Shown: positions 1 to 8,892 of the stretch, piece after piece
Numbering within the stretch: the stretch's first letter is position 1
How the letters are laid out: the number at the start of each line of letters is the position of its first letter
Source of the DNA: a virus
Strand: one strand, 5' to 3'
DNA: 22,109 nucleotides
Virus record (IMG/VR): IMGVR_UViG_3300021185_000761
Location: 1 to 22,109 of that record
Made by a program: the position numbers and the translations under genes
Notes under the pieces: model-generated
Databases searched by the model: none
The model's input: the letters and a program-made list of their open reading frames with translations, nothing else
Told to the model about the DNA's origin: nothing

Positions 1-1
1 A

Positions 2-1663
2 GGAGCCGCATTTAAAGGTGTAGGTGCTACACTAAGCACAGCAAGTGGCTTTCAGGATGTACAAGTAACACTAAGCAACCTAGTAGGTAGTGCAGAAGGT
101 GGTGCAGCCGCATTAGCAAAGATCAAAAAGGTAGCAGAAGACTTACCATTTGAATTTGAAGCATTAGCACAAAGTGCCCCAGCCTTAACCACAGTGAGTG
201 GTACAATTGGTGAATTAGAAGACAATATGAGATTAGCGGCTGACTTAGCGGCTAACTTTGGTATTCCTTTTGAAGTAGCGGCAGGACAGTTACAGAGATC
301 CTTTACAGCAGGTGCAGGTGCCGCTGATGTGTTCAGAGAAAAAGGTGTGTTAAGTGCTGCAGGATTTCAAGCAGGTGTAACATACAGTATAGATGAAACA
401 AGAAAGAAATTTGAAGAGTTTGGTAAAACAGTTGAAGGCTCAGCAGTACAATTAAACAATACTCTAACTGGTGCATTAAGTCAGACATCAGATAGATTTA
501 CAGCATTCCGAGACAGTATCGGACAAGCAATGCTACCCACATTTCAAGTATTCTTAACAGAACTAGTAAGCATATTTGATGAGAACAAAGTAGCCATCAC
601 AAACTTTGGTAACGCAATAGGACAAGGTGTAGTTAGAGCATTTAAACAAATGCTAACAGGTGGTGCTGTTGTTGTAGACTTTATTACTATGTTGTTTAAC
701 ACATTTAAGAGTTTGGCAATCTTTATACAAGACAAATTTGGTAATGTTATAGCCACAGTGATGGATTTTGCTGTTAAAGCAATTGGCGGTGTTGTTGAAG
801 CAGTTGCTTTCTTAGGCACAGGTATAGGTAAACTAATATCAATTGCAACAGGCAATGATGATATACAATTATTCTTTGAAAACATACAAGCAGCCGCAAA
901 CAAAGCAAGAACAGGTGGACTAGACAGAGTTAAAGAAAGTTTCGAAGACTTAGGCACTGCCTTGCCAGTTACCACAGCACAAGATTTCATAGCAAACTTA
1001 TTAGCAGGTGTTGAAGAGGGTGCTATACAAATTGAAGAAGCACAAAGACAGATACAAGAGAAGTTAGCAAAAACAGGTGATGACACATTAATCACAATTG
1101 CACAAAGTACCAACCAAACAATGGAAGAACTTGCAAAACAGTTCGGCGCCTATTCCGATGGTGCATTAGAAGTACTTAAAACATTCGAACAAAGCACTAA
1201 GAAACTAAGCGATGACTTAGCAAGTGCATTAATGGAAGGACAAAGCACAGGTGATGTGTTTAAGAACTACTTTAAAGGCTTAGTCACAGAGATGATATCA
1301 CAAGCACTTAGACTAGCAGTTATACAACCACTGTTAAGCAGTATATTTGGAATACAATTTGGTGCAGGTGGTAGTTTTGAAGGATTTAGCGGTAAAGGAT
1401 TGATTAACTTTGGTGGTCCTAAAGCAAACGGTGGTAGTGTGATGAAGAATCGTCCATATCTAGTAGGTGAGCGTGGACCAGAATTATTTACACCAGGTGC
1501 AAGTGGACAAATTACACCTAACAATGCATTAGGTGGCGGTACTCAAGCAGTAACATACAATATCAATGCAGTAGATGCAAGAAGTTTCAAACAACTAGTA
1601 GCCCAGGACCCAGAGTTTATATATAACATCACCAGAGTAGGCCAGAGGAGGTTACCAGCATAA
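2..1663 (+). CDS. Tail tape measure protein, C-terminal 553 residues (5' truncated by window edge)
   Basis: The reading frame is open from base 2, so the ATG at 194 is internal and the true start lies outside the window. Tape measure proteins span the tail lumen, set tail length and are ejected with DNA. Visible support: alanine/glycine-rich helical N-part (FEALAQSAPALTTVSG, then LAANFGIPFEVAAGQLQRSF), long hydrophobic stretches in the middle (around 620-850, e.g. GAVVVDFITMLFNTF), and the C-terminal motif YLVGERGPELFTPG, which is typical of lambda/HK97-type tape measures. Placement just before minor tail and tip genes fits. The stop overlaps the next ATG (TAATG). The family call is confident; the full length is unknown. 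Confidence 0.93.
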   Translation, partial: GAAFKGVGATLSTASGFQDVQVTLSNLVGSAEGGAAALAKIKKVAEDLPFEFEALAQSAPALTTVSGTIGELEDNMRLAADLAANFGIPFEVAAGQLQRSFTAGAGAADVFREKGVLSAAGFQAGVTYSIDETRKKFEEFGKTVEGSAVQLNNTLTGALSQTSDRFTAFRDSIGQAMLPTFQVFLTELVSIFDENKVAITNFGNAIGQGVVRAFKQMLTGGAVVVDFITMLFNTFKSLAIFIQDKFGNVIATVMDFAVKAIGGVVEAVAFLGTGIGKLISIATGNDDIQLFFENIQAAANKARTGGLDRVKESFEDLGTALPVTTAQDFIANLLAGVEEGAIQIEEAQRQIQEKLAKTGDDTLITIAQSTNQTMEELAKQFGAYSDGALEVLKTFEQSTKKLSDDLASALMEGQSTGDVFKNYFKGLVTEMISQALRLAVIQPLLSSIFGIQFGAGGSFEGFSGKGLINFGGPKANGGSVMKNRPYLVGERGPELFTPGASGQITPNNALGGGTQAVTYNINAVDARSFKQLVAQDPEFIYNITRVGQRRLPA

Positions 1664-2313
1664 TGAGTTTACAAACAATAATTGACAATGCTACATTTAT
1701 AAGTTTTGAGCAGAAGAAAATAGCAGGACAATCTATGAGTAGAAGTGGTAGATTGCTCACATCAGAATTTGCAAGTAGTGTGCCTTTTAAATTTACAGTA
1801 GGTATGCACGAAGGCTTAGCATATAGCACAAACAGAGATCTAATTAGTTCATTGAATACATTAGATATCACTGTTGAAGAAAACATCGACATAGGCTCTA
1901 CCAATGCTGGTATGAGTTATATTACAAATGCATTAGGTGATAGTTTTACAGGCTCTCTGTCAGCAACAAGTGCAAGTGGTAGTACATTAGTAGTAAACAC
2001 TAGCAGTGCAAGTGGCAGTGGTAACTTGTTTAAGAAAGGTGATTTGATATCACTGGGTAGCAGTTATAGATATCCATATTTTGTCACAGCAGATGTTGCT
2101 TGGAGCGGTAGTAGTGTTAGTGTACCTTTACATAGACCTTTTATAGCACAAGACGGATACACAGTAAGCGGCAAGGCTATACTAATAGGTAAAGATGTAA
2201 CTTGGAATGTTAAAATGGTAAACAAGCCAACATACAGTGTTGTACCACACGATAGAGTAGTGTTTAACACAGATTTCGAATTAGTAGAAGTTATTAGAAA
2301 AGAGGACGGTTAA
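1663..2313 (+). CDS. Putative minor tail protein
   Basis: A 216-aa protein starting in the TAATG overlap with the tape measure gene. It has no signal peptide or membrane segment. It is rich in Ser/Thr/Gly and beta-prone, with a low-complexity middle (SATSASGSTLVVNTSSASGSG, about aa 100-120). A more ordered C-terminal half follows (FKKGDLISLGSSYRYPYFVTADV). The position between tape measure and hub-like protein corresponds to lambda gpM/gpL or the tail genes after the tape measure in gene transfer agents. I do not recognise a specific domain, so the function rests on context. It ends in another TAATG overlap, so translation is probably coupled. Confidence 0.6.
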   Translation: MSLQTIIDNATFISFEQKKIAGQSMSRSGRLLTSEFASSVPFKFTVGMHEGLAYSTNRDLISSLNTLDITVEENIDIGSTNAGMSYITNALGDSFTGSLSATSASGSTLVVNTSSASGSGNLFKKGDLISLGSSYRYPYFVTADVAWSGSSVSVPLHRPFIAQDGYTVSGKAILIGKDVTWNVKMVNKPTYSVVPHDRVVFNTDFELVEVIRKEDG

Positions 2314-2972
2314 TGAGTACTAGTATACCAGCAGTTGATAACGAACTAAACATCAAACACGCACTGTTATTAGATTTAACATTTGGTGCCAATGTGTATT
2401 ATGTTAGTTCAGCATTTAAGCCTATCACATTTGATGGTAATACATACACTGAGTTAGGTTCTTTTTTACAACTAGGCGAAATACAAGATGATATCAAAAC
2501 CACAAACGGTGATATTGGTATTACACTAAGTGGTGTACCACAAGAAAACCTAGATGCTGTACTTGACACAAAAGTCAAAGGTGGTGAAGTAATAGTACGC
2601 AGAGCATTCTTTAATGATGATTTTAGTTTAGACTCAGGTAATGTAGTACAACGATTTAGAGGCGTTATCACCAACTTACAAATTGAAGAAAATTATGATA
2701 TACTAGAAGGTGACAGAACAAACTCCGTGAGTGTGAGTTGCAGTAGTATTGTAACCATACTAGAAAACAAAACATCAGGACAACGCACATCACCAATAGA
2801 CAGAGATAGATTATTCCCAGGTGATCAAACATTTAAGCGAGTACCAGATTTACACAATATACAATTTGACTTCGGTAGAGAATCAAATGGTGCAGGTGGA
2901 TCAGGTGGTGGTGGATATGGCGGAGGCGGTAGCCGAGGCCGTGGTGGTGGCCGTAACCAACAACATAGGTAA
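2313..2972 (+). CDS. Hub-like minor tail protein (DUF2163/BR0599-like) with glycine-rich tail
   Basis: 219 aa. Residues about 15-190 read like the phage tail hub proteins found after the tape measure: LLLDLTFGANVYYVSSAF, then FDGNTYTELGSF, then VIVRRAFFNDD, VVQRFRGVITN, and RTSPIDRDRLFPGDQTFKRVPD. That last stretch matches the 'R..P..D..FPGD..F..VP' ending I associate with DUF2163/BR0599-type proteins. This match is from memory, not a search. The last roughly 30 residues are an unusual Gly/Arg-rich tail (GGGGYGGGGSRGRGGGR). The gene overlaps its upstream neighbour by TAATG and is followed 12 bases later by the acetyltransferase gene. Confidence 0.7.
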   Translation: MSTSIPAVDNELNIKHALLLDLTFGANVYYVSSAFKPITFDGNTYTELGSFLQLGEIQDDIKTTNGDIGITLSGVPQENLDAVLDTKVKGGEVIVRRAFFNDDFSLDSGNVVQRFRGVITNLQIEENYDILEGDRTNSVSVSCSSIVTILENKTSGQRTSPIDRDRLFPGDQTFKRVPDLHNIQFDFGRESNGAGGSGGGGYGGGGSRGRGGGRNQQHR

Positions 2973-2984
2973 AGATATAAAGAT

Positions 2985-3443
2985 ATGAAGATAAGAAGAG
3001 CAACAATACAAGATTTTGATAGAATAATGGAATTAATGATTAACTTTGCAAACAGTTCACCACTACAAGCACATCATAATCCACAGTACAATGATACTTA
3101 TGTGAGAAGATTGCTGTGCGAAGTAATCAAAAACGGATGTATAATAGTAGGTGAGCACGAAGAACGCATAGAAGGTATGTTGATTGCTTATGTAAATGCA
3201 GATCCGTGGTTACCCGAAGTTAAAACATTAAGAGAATGGGCTTGGTGGGTTGAAGAAGATTACAGACACACCAGTCTAGGGTACAAATTACTTAAGAAAT
3301 ACATTGAGTATGGTACTAAGATGAAAGAAGCAGGTGTAGTAGATGAGTTTATGCTCACAATGATGGATATATCACCGGAATTAGGTCTCGAAAAACGAGG
3401 CTGGAAGAAAGTAGAACACAATTTTGTGTACCAAGGAGTTTAG
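2985..3443 (+). CDS. GNAT-family N-acetyltransferase
   Basis: 152 aa. The N-terminus MKIRRATIQDFDRIMELM is the usual GNAT beta1-alpha1 start (R.A...D...I..L). Residues about 88-105 (VEEDYRHTSLGYKLLKKY) fit motif A, where R-x-x-x-x-G-x binds the acetyl-CoA pyrophosphate; the usual R/Q-x-x-G-x-G/A is partly degenerate. The C-terminal GLEKRGWKKVEHNFVY matches the GNAT 'lGF/GW....v.y' ending. The substrate is unknown. The gene sits inside the tail module and its stop abuts the J-like ATG (TAGATG), so it is likely co-expressed with structural genes. The start follows a GATATAAAGATATGA leader, seen again before position 6503. Confidence 0.8.
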   Translation: MKIRRATIQDFDRIMELMINFANSSPLQAHHNPQYNDTYVRRLLCEVIKNGCIIVGEHEERIEGMLIAYVNADPWLPEVKTLREWAWWVEEDYRHTSLGYKLLKKYIEYGTKMKEAGVVDEFMLTMMDISPELGLEKRGWKKVEHNFVYQGV

Positions 3444-6077
3444 ATGGCAGTTTTTACAGCAATAGCAAGTGCAATCGTTAGTGTTTTTACCACAATGGGT
3501 GCTGTGGCAACATTTCAGGGCTTTATGGCAGGTACACTAGGTATAGGAGCCACAATTGGTGTTGCTCTTGTAGCAGGTGGTTTAGGAATAGCCACAGCAA
3601 AAGTACTAGGACCCAAAGTCCCCAGCATACAAGCGGCCAAAGATCCAGGTGTAAAAGTACAATTACAACCTAGCACAGATAATAGAGTGCCAGTGTTTTA
3701 TGGTAGAGTAAACACAGGTGCAATTGCAGTAGATGCCGGCATCAAAAATAGAAATAACACTATGGTGTATGCTTATGTTATTGGTGAGAAAACAGACACT
3801 GGCTCATACACTGTAAACAACATATACAGAGGTGATGCTAAACTTAATTTTACAGGTGCAAGTGTTAGCAGTATCACAGACCCTAACGCAACATCAAGTA
3901 ACAATGTAAATGGTAAGATGCGTTGTAGAGTGTATGCAGGTAACGCACAAAGCAGTGCTAACCAAATATTCCCTGCAACAGGCAAAGTAGCCGCACAAAC
4001 ATTATTATCCACAATAGACAGTAGCACAAATTACGAAGACTTAGTTTATGCAATATTTGAAGTAGATTATGACGCAGAAAATGGTCTTACAGGATTGGGT
4101 CAAATCACTTATGATATCACAAACAGTTTAACTAATCCTGCAAATGTATTATTAGACTATTGTCAAAACGACCGCTATGGTGCAGGCCTTAGTAGCAGTG
4201 AATTAGACTTACCTAGTTTTGATGATATGTTTGATTACTGTTCAGAGCAAGTAGACTACATATCAACAGCAAATGTAACACTACAGCATAACAGATGGCA
4301 AATTGATGGTATGATGAGTACATATCAACCAGTCAAAGACAACATTGATCAAATATGTCAAGCCAGTAACACATTCTTTTCATATAATCCTAAAAGAGGT
4401 TCATTTAGTGTAGTGCCTAACAGAGCCGCCACAACATCAGAGAAAAATGCTGCCTATGTGTTTGATAACAATAACATTATAGATAAAATTGATGTTGCTT
4501 CAACAGAACTATACAGTATGTATAACAGCATTGAAGCAGAGTATCCTGCAGTAAATCAAAAAGATCAAACCAGTACTGTGTATGTGGCTACACCTGGTGT
4601 TGATAGAAATGCTAACGAGCCAGACAATGGACTAAATGTTAGATATGATATAGTAAACGATGCACCTCGAGTCAAGAACTTGGCAAATATTGATTTGCGT
4701 CAAAGTAGAGTTGACCAAGTACTCACATTTGATGCAGACTACAGTGCAATACAAGTTGATGTAGGTGACATAGTAAAAGTAACAGAACCAACATATAATT
4801 TTAGCAATAAATTGTATAGAGTTATGCGTACAGTAGAAAAAGAACTCCCTAACAGTATGTTAGTAGTAAGTGTGGTATTATTAGAATACAGTGATGATGT
4901 ATACGAACACGAAGTGGTGCAAAGTCAAACTCCACCGGGAGTAAGTCTTATCCCAGGATGGTGGACAGGCATATGGGGTAATATTGATTACTCAAACATA
5001 GCAAACATTATTGGCAATATAGTCATTGTGGATGATCCGCTAGGTAATGTGGCAAATGTTGTTGATCCACCAACAGGTAATGTTTTAGCCAATGTGGATA
5101 TTGGTAATGTAATATACGGACCAGGTGCAGGTGGACCAGGCATACCAAGTATCAACTTCCCTATCACTATACCAAACATACCTGACATTGACAAAATACT
5201 TGCTAACTTAAATTTACCAGGTGTGGGTAACTATGAGCCAGAGATGCAAACAATCTTCCCAACAACAGGCAGTACTTTTGTGCCAGGCGAAGTAGTTAAT
5301 GTATCTATACCACAGCCAGATCCAATACCACAAGATCCTGCTTTCCCAGTAGGACCATTATCACCTGATGTATTAGCAGAATTACAATTAGAGTTTGGTG
5401 GTGTAGGCAGTAACAGAAGTATAAAAAGTAACACAGCAAACATAGCATTAAATAACAGAGGTGGTATTACCAGAGGTACAATAGGTGATGTACAGGCTGG
5501 ATTACAATATGATGAAACAGACTCAAACACCAATGTAGCAAACAGCCAAGTAGTTGACGCAACATTGTTCACTGAAAATAGTAGAATTAGTCCAGCAGAT
5601 CTCATTGACTTAGGCGGAATGGACTATGGATTGTTTAGTGCAATCAACACAGCACAGCCTTTAGGTGGTATTGACCCAGGTGGCAACCAAGTGTCATATT
5701 TGCCTAGTAGGCGTGTGGGATATCAAGAATTTGATATTGATGCAAATGGCAAATATACACCAAATGCAAATGCAGCAATAGACAAATATTACTTCCCTGC
5801 AGGTATACAAGCCAGTGGCATTACTTCAATACCTATTTTAACAGAAAACTTTAAGTATGAAATATCACCAGCAGAAGGTAGTGATATAGCAGTATCATTA
5901 GGCTTACCACCAGCAAGTGCTACTAAAGCCTATGTGCCAAGTGCAATGATTATAGAAAATTGGGGTAACAGTGATTTAGCAGATCCAGGTTCCTCTGTGC
6001 GTGGTTTCAATGTCACAAACTTAGACAAGCGTATTACCAAATCAGATGTATATTTAGATATTGGAGGATTCTTTTAA
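3444..6077 (+). CDS. Tail tip / host specificity protein J-like
   Basis: 877 aa, the large protein after the hub position. It begins with a hydrophobic, glycine/alanine-rich segment (about aa 5-55), as in J-like tip proteins. QPSTDNRVPVFYGRV (about aa 75-90) follows, matching the early J domain 'r.l.YGr.r..G'. The middle part contains FDADYSAIQVDVGDIVKVT and LYRVMRTVEKE, typical of the central tail-tip domain. After about aa 500 the protein becomes low-complexity and rich in N, G, I, V and P, with recurring GNI/GNV units (IIGNIVIVDDPLGNVANVV). That suggests a rapidly changing, host-facing C-terminus. The stop overlaps the next ATG (TAATG). Confidence 0.85.
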   Translation: MAVFTAIASAIVSVFTTMGAVATFQGFMAGTLGIGATIGVALVAGGLGIATAKVLGPKVPSIQAAKDPGVKVQLQPSTDNRVPVFYGRVNTGAIAVDAGIKNRNNTMVYAYVIGEKTDTGSYTVNNIYRGDAKLNFTGASVSSITDPNATSSNNVNGKMRCRVYAGNAQSSANQIFPATGKVAAQTLLSTIDSSTNYEDLVYAIFEVDYDAENGLTGLGQITYDITNSLTNPANVLLDYCQNDRYGAGLSSSELDLPSFDDMFDYCSEQVDYISTANVTLQHNRWQIDGMMSTYQPVKDNIDQICQASNTFFSYNPKRGSFSVVPNRAATTSEKNAAYVFDNNNIIDKIDVASTELYSMYNSIEAEYPAVNQKDQTSTVYVATPGVDRNANEPDNGLNVRYDIVNDAPRVKNLANIDLRQSRVDQVLTFDADYSAIQVDVGDIVKVTEPTYNFSNKLYRVMRTVEKELPNSMLVVSVVLLEYSDDVYEHEVVQSQTPPGVSLIPGWWTGIWGNIDYSNIANIIGNIVIVDDPLGNVANVVDPPTGNVLANVDIGNVIYGPGAGGPGIPSINFPITIPNIPDIDKILANLNLPGVGNYEPEMQTIFPTTGSTFVPGEVVNVSIPQPDPIPQDPAFPVGPLSPDVLAELQLEFGGVGSNRSIKSNTANIALNNRGGITRGTIGDVQAGLQYDETDSNTNVANSQVVDATLFTENSRISPADLIDLGGMDYGLFSAINTAQPLGGIDPGGNQVSYLPSRRVGYQEFDIDANGKYTPNANAAIDKYYFPAGIQASGITSIPILTENFKYEISPAEGSDIAVSLGLPPASATKAYVPSAMIIENWGNSDLADPGSSVRGFNVTNLDKRITKSDVYLDIGGFF

Positions 6078-6490
6078 TGGAAAAATATGTATTATACAAC
6101 AATGTTACCGGCAATATTTATTATATTAAGAAAATTAAAGAAGCCAAAGCAATAAAATTATGTGAACTAAATGCTAATATGAATATGAGTTACATATTAG
6201 AAAGTGCAATCACTGGCTCAGTGACTGACAGTAGAACACAAGAATTAGATTTAAGCACAACACCTCCCAGTGCTAGGCATTTACCAGAGTATGCACCTAG
6301 TGCAAGTGATTTAGCAAAACAAAAAAGAAATGCATTGCTTACTGCCTGTGATTGGACAGTAGGAGTAGACTCACCTCTCACTGATGCTAAGAAAGAAGAG
6401 TGGAAAACATACAGACAAGCATTGCGAGACTTTGATTATGCTGGTGTTACACAAGATTTTGGCATTGTATGGCCAACACAACCAAGTTAA
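6077..6490 (+). CDS. Tail assembly chaperone-like protein (Phage_tail_APC type C-terminus)
   Basis: 137 aa. The C-terminal half (about aa 80-137) carries KQKRNALLTACDWTVGVDSP, then LTDAKKEEWKTYRQALRDF and IVWPTQPS. This closely follows the 'R..LL...DWt...DsPL.......w..YRQALRD......WP..P' pattern of Phage_tail_APC (PF16778), common beside tail fibre genes. The N-terminal half is unique. The role in fibre or tip assembly is inferred from the family; many relatives are experimentally uncharacterised. It starts in a TAATG overlap with the J-like gene. Confidence 0.75.
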   Translation: MEKYVLYNNVTGNIYYIKKIKEAKAIKLCELNANMNMSYILESAITGSVTDSRTQELDLSTTPPSARHLPEYAPSASDLAKQKRNALLTACDWTVGVDSPLTDAKKEEWKTYRQALRDFDYAGVTQDFGIVWPTQPS

Positions 6491-6502
6491 GGATATAAAG
6501 AT

Positions 6503-6658
6503 ATGATATATGATGGATTAATACTGAGAATGTTTGACGAAGAGGGCAATTACATAGGACACCCAAGTAGAAAATTACTTGTAAATGCTGAAGTTATAGA
6601 CATTGATGAATATGCGGCTAACAGTAACGGTCGTTTAGTGCTACCAGACGCTGAATAG
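6503..6658 (+). CDS. 51-aa conserved-looking small protein, unknown
   Basis: MIYDGLILRMFDEEGNYIGH is followed by an acidic C-terminus (VIDIDEYAAN and LVLPDAE). No membrane segment. A ribosome site AAGGAT lies 7 bases before the ATG, inside a leader identical over 15 bases to that of the acetyltransferase gene. It lies 12 bases after the previous stop and 2 bases before the next gene, so it is in the tail operon. Function unknown; fibre-associated by position only. Confidence 0.6.
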   Translation: MIYDGLILRMFDEEGNYIGHPSRKLLVNAEVIDIDEYAANSNGRLVLPDAE

Positions 6659-6660
6659 TT

Positions 6661-7230
6661 GTGGAGGCTGATGTCTTCTTAAAGGCTAGTAACAATTGGT
6701 CTAGTAAAAAAGAAACTATGAGCGGCAGTGGTTCAACTATAGAACACACCAGTAACATAAGACTCAACTTACCTAAACTGTTAAAAGAATACAATGTTAA
6801 AACAATGTTTGATGCACCTTGTGGAGACGGTAATTGGATTAAAGAATGTGATTTAGGTAACACCAAATACACTGGTGGTGACTTAGTATCTAAGTTTGTT
6901 GAAGTAAACCCAATGCCAAATCTAAGTGTATTTGATATCACACTAGACACATTCCCACTTGTTGATTTATGGATGTGCAGGGCTTGTTTATATCACCTAA
7001 GCATAGAAGATATAACAACAGCAATTGATAACTTTAAAAATAGTAATATCAAGTATGCACTCATAACTAGTCACACAGGTAAATCAGGTGGTGATATTAC
7101 AACAGGTGGTTTTAGAAGGTTAAACTTAGAAGAATATAATTATTTTGGACTAGGCAAACCCATAGATAAATTTAACGATGTACTTTATAACAATATGCAA
7201 GAAGAAATGCTATTGTTCGGTAAATACTAG
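6661..7230 (+). CDS. Class I SAM-dependent methyltransferase
   Basis: 189 aa with a GTG start. Residues about 43-60 (VKTMFDAPCGDGNWIKEC) are motif I of class I methyltransferases. SGSGSTIEHT just upstream fits the 'SG.GS....T' lead-in of a phage/bacterial subfamily in which the N-terminus contacts SAM. YTGGDLV is the motif II acidic position, and WMCRACLYHLS lies at motif IV. An internal ATG at 6718 is possible, but it would remove the conserved-looking ASNNW segment, so the GTG is preferred. It lacks an obvious DNA-methylase DPPY/NPPY motif, so protein, sugar or small-molecule substrates are as likely as DNA. It is embedded among fibre genes. Confidence 0.78.
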   Translation: MEADVFLKASNNWSSKKETMSGSGSTIEHTSNIRLNLPKLLKEYNVKTMFDAPCGDGNWIKECDLGNTKYTGGDLVSKFVEVNPMPNLSVFDITLDTFPLVDLWMCRACLYHLSIEDITTAIDNFKNSNIKYALITSHTGKSGGDITTGGFRRLNLEEYNYFGLGKPIDKFNDVLYNNMQEEMLLFGKY

Positions 7231-7245
7231 AAGCGGAGAGAATAT

Positions 7246-8808
7246 ATGCCATTAGGTAGTAGCAAAATTGCAGTCAATAAAAACAGGACACTAGGCGTCA
7301 ATAGTGGCGGTACTCCTTTTGATCTTGTAGTCTCGGTTGTAGAAACACTCACAAATAGCCATACTGTAAATTATGCAGTTACCACTAATGTACCTAATAT
7401 CACATTAACTTTTAAAATTGAAACAAACTTAACAGGTTTAGACTTTCAAAACGGAAGTGTAAACGGCACAGTGTCTATAGATGGTAATGGTTCAGGATCA
7501 TTTGACATACAATTATTAGATGGATTAGGTAGTCCTAATAATCCTGAATTTAGAACAAATATAACCAGGGGTAGTGCTGTTTTAGTTGAAGGTGATTTAC
7601 ATACTATTACGGCTTTACAACCTGTACAACTATTAGGTGCTCGTAGCAAAAAACTAATAACGCTGTATCCAGGTGGTAACGCCGCAGTATATCAAGTTGC
7701 AGACTTTACAAATACATTAAATTCGCCCACTGATACAGATATAACAATGAATATAACTAGCCTAGGCGATTATAGCGAATACACTGGTAATGCTAATTTA
7801 GAAATGCAAGTAGTAATAGTAGGTGGCGGTGGTGGCACAAACAGTGCAAATACATCATTGCCTACATTTACTAGTGGTACTGGCGATAATACATACACAT
7901 ACGAACCTTGGAAATTTATGGGACTTAATGGTGGTGCTGGTGGTAATACATTACGATTTGATGTGCCACTAGCAAATTTAAGTGTAGGCGCATACAATGG
8001 CACAATAGGAAAAGGCGGAGCAATTGGAACTTCAAGTACAAATTATGTAGCAGGTGATGGTGGTAATACCACTTTCTTAGGATACACTGTAGAAGGCGGC
8101 CTCGGCGTAGAATCAGGACAAGTTTATGAACCAGGTTCATACTACCGTGCCGGCTTCGGTGCATCTGAAAAAACAGTTACTCGCACTAATGAAAGAGCAG
8201 GCGGTGGCGGTGGCGGTGGTATGGGAGTACAAACGCTTGGTGCTGGCCTTCCTGACTTGGATCCAGGATTTGGATATATTTTTAATGCTGACCAAGATAT
8301 GACGGGTGCTAAATACCAACAATTCCCCCGCAGCGGTTATGTCGGCCCAGGTAGCCCACCTGATAATGACTCAGGAGGATGGGGATCAGCAAGAGTTCCT
8401 ATTATTGTTGACGGTATTGTAGTTAGTACACCACTCCCTAGTGTATCCGGATGGTTTTATGATAATGTCCCAGCAACAGCACCAACCCTCGGATCCTTCT
8501 TTTTCGGCATAGGTGGTAACGGATCTGCCTTCCCAGGCGATGCTGCTGGTTTAGCAAATAGAGATGTAGAATGGCAGAATACATTTAACTCTACTAACGA
8601 TCCTAAAACAGGTGTAGGCCCCGGGTATCAGCATCCACAAAACGCATATGGACAAGGCGGAAGTGCTACTACAACATCAGGTGCTACAGTGCCAAATAGT
8701 TATGGTCCGGATTTATTAACTGTCACAGTTACTCCAAGTGTAGGTAACAACGGTACTATACAAGTTAGATATCCTTATTTTGTTGCTAGTAGATCAATTG
8801 ACAGTTAA
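7246..8808 (+). CDS. Glycine-rich tail fibre / receptor-binding protein
   Basis: 520 aa, with ribosome site GGAGAG before ATG. The first 180 residues are beta-rich (VVSVVETLTNSHTVNYAVTT, then FDIQLLDGLGSPNNPEFRT). From about aa 187 a glycine-rich domain begins: VVIVGGGGG, GGAGGN, IGKGGAIG, GDGGNTTFLGY, and a block of seven consecutive glycines near aa 318. Such domains (Gly_rich type, polyglycine-II bundles) occur in phage adhesins. The sequence pattern 'G.GG...F.GY...GG' supports this. It is the last gene before a short regulatory gap and probably ends a transcription unit. Confidence 0.75.
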   Translation: MPLGSSKIAVNKNRTLGVNSGGTPFDLVVSVVETLTNSHTVNYAVTTNVPNITLTFKIETNLTGLDFQNGSVNGTVSIDGNGSGSFDIQLLDGLGSPNNPEFRTNITRGSAVLVEGDLHTITALQPVQLLGARSKKLITLYPGGNAAVYQVADFTNTLNSPTDTDITMNITSLGDYSEYTGNANLEMQVVIVGGGGGTNSANTSLPTFTSGTGDNTYTYEPWKFMGLNGGAGGNTLRFDVPLANLSVGAYNGTIGKGGAIGTSSTNYVAGDGGNTTFLGYTVEGGLGVESGQVYEPGSYYRAGFGASEKTVTRTNERAGGGGGGGMGVQTLGAGLPDLDPGFGYIFNADQDMTGAKYQQFPRSGYVGPGSPPDNDSGGWGSARVPIIVDGIVVSTPLPSVSGWFYDNVPATAPTLGSFFFGIGGNGSAFPGDAAGLANRDVEWQNTFNSTNDPKTGVGPGYQHPQNAYGQGGSATTTSGATVPNSYGPDLLTVTVTPSVGNNGTIQVRYPYFVASRSIDS

Positions 8809-8822
8809 AATTACACAATTTG

Positions 8823-8830
8823 CATAAATA
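8823..8830 (+). promoter_or_regulatory. CATAAATA: T4-late-like promoter motif
   Basis: CATAAATA followed by GTAT lies in the 84-base gap before the 8893 gene. The same 12 bases (CATAAATAGTAT) end the window at 22098. The core resembles the T4-type late promoter TATAAATA. No -35 box is evident. The promoter role is inferred. Confidence 0.45.
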
Positions 8831-8845
8831 GTATTAAATTAATTT

Positions 8846-8867
8846 CGATAATACCTTAGTGTTATCG
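8846..8867 (+). other. 5' leader hairpin
   Basis: CGATAATAC (8846-8854) pairs with GTGTTATCG (8859-8867) through nine pairs, one a U-G wobble, closing a CTTA tetraloop. It lies between the CATAAATA motif and the TAGGAG ribosome site. There is no T-run, so it is not a standard terminator. It could stabilise the mRNA 5' end. Confidence 0.6.
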
Positions 8868-8892
8868 TCTAATCCCTTAGGAGTTCAAAATT

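Noticed and set aside
194-196. ATG as the tape measure start
   Set aside because: The frame continues open to base 2 with tape-measure-like sequence, so the gene starts outside the window.
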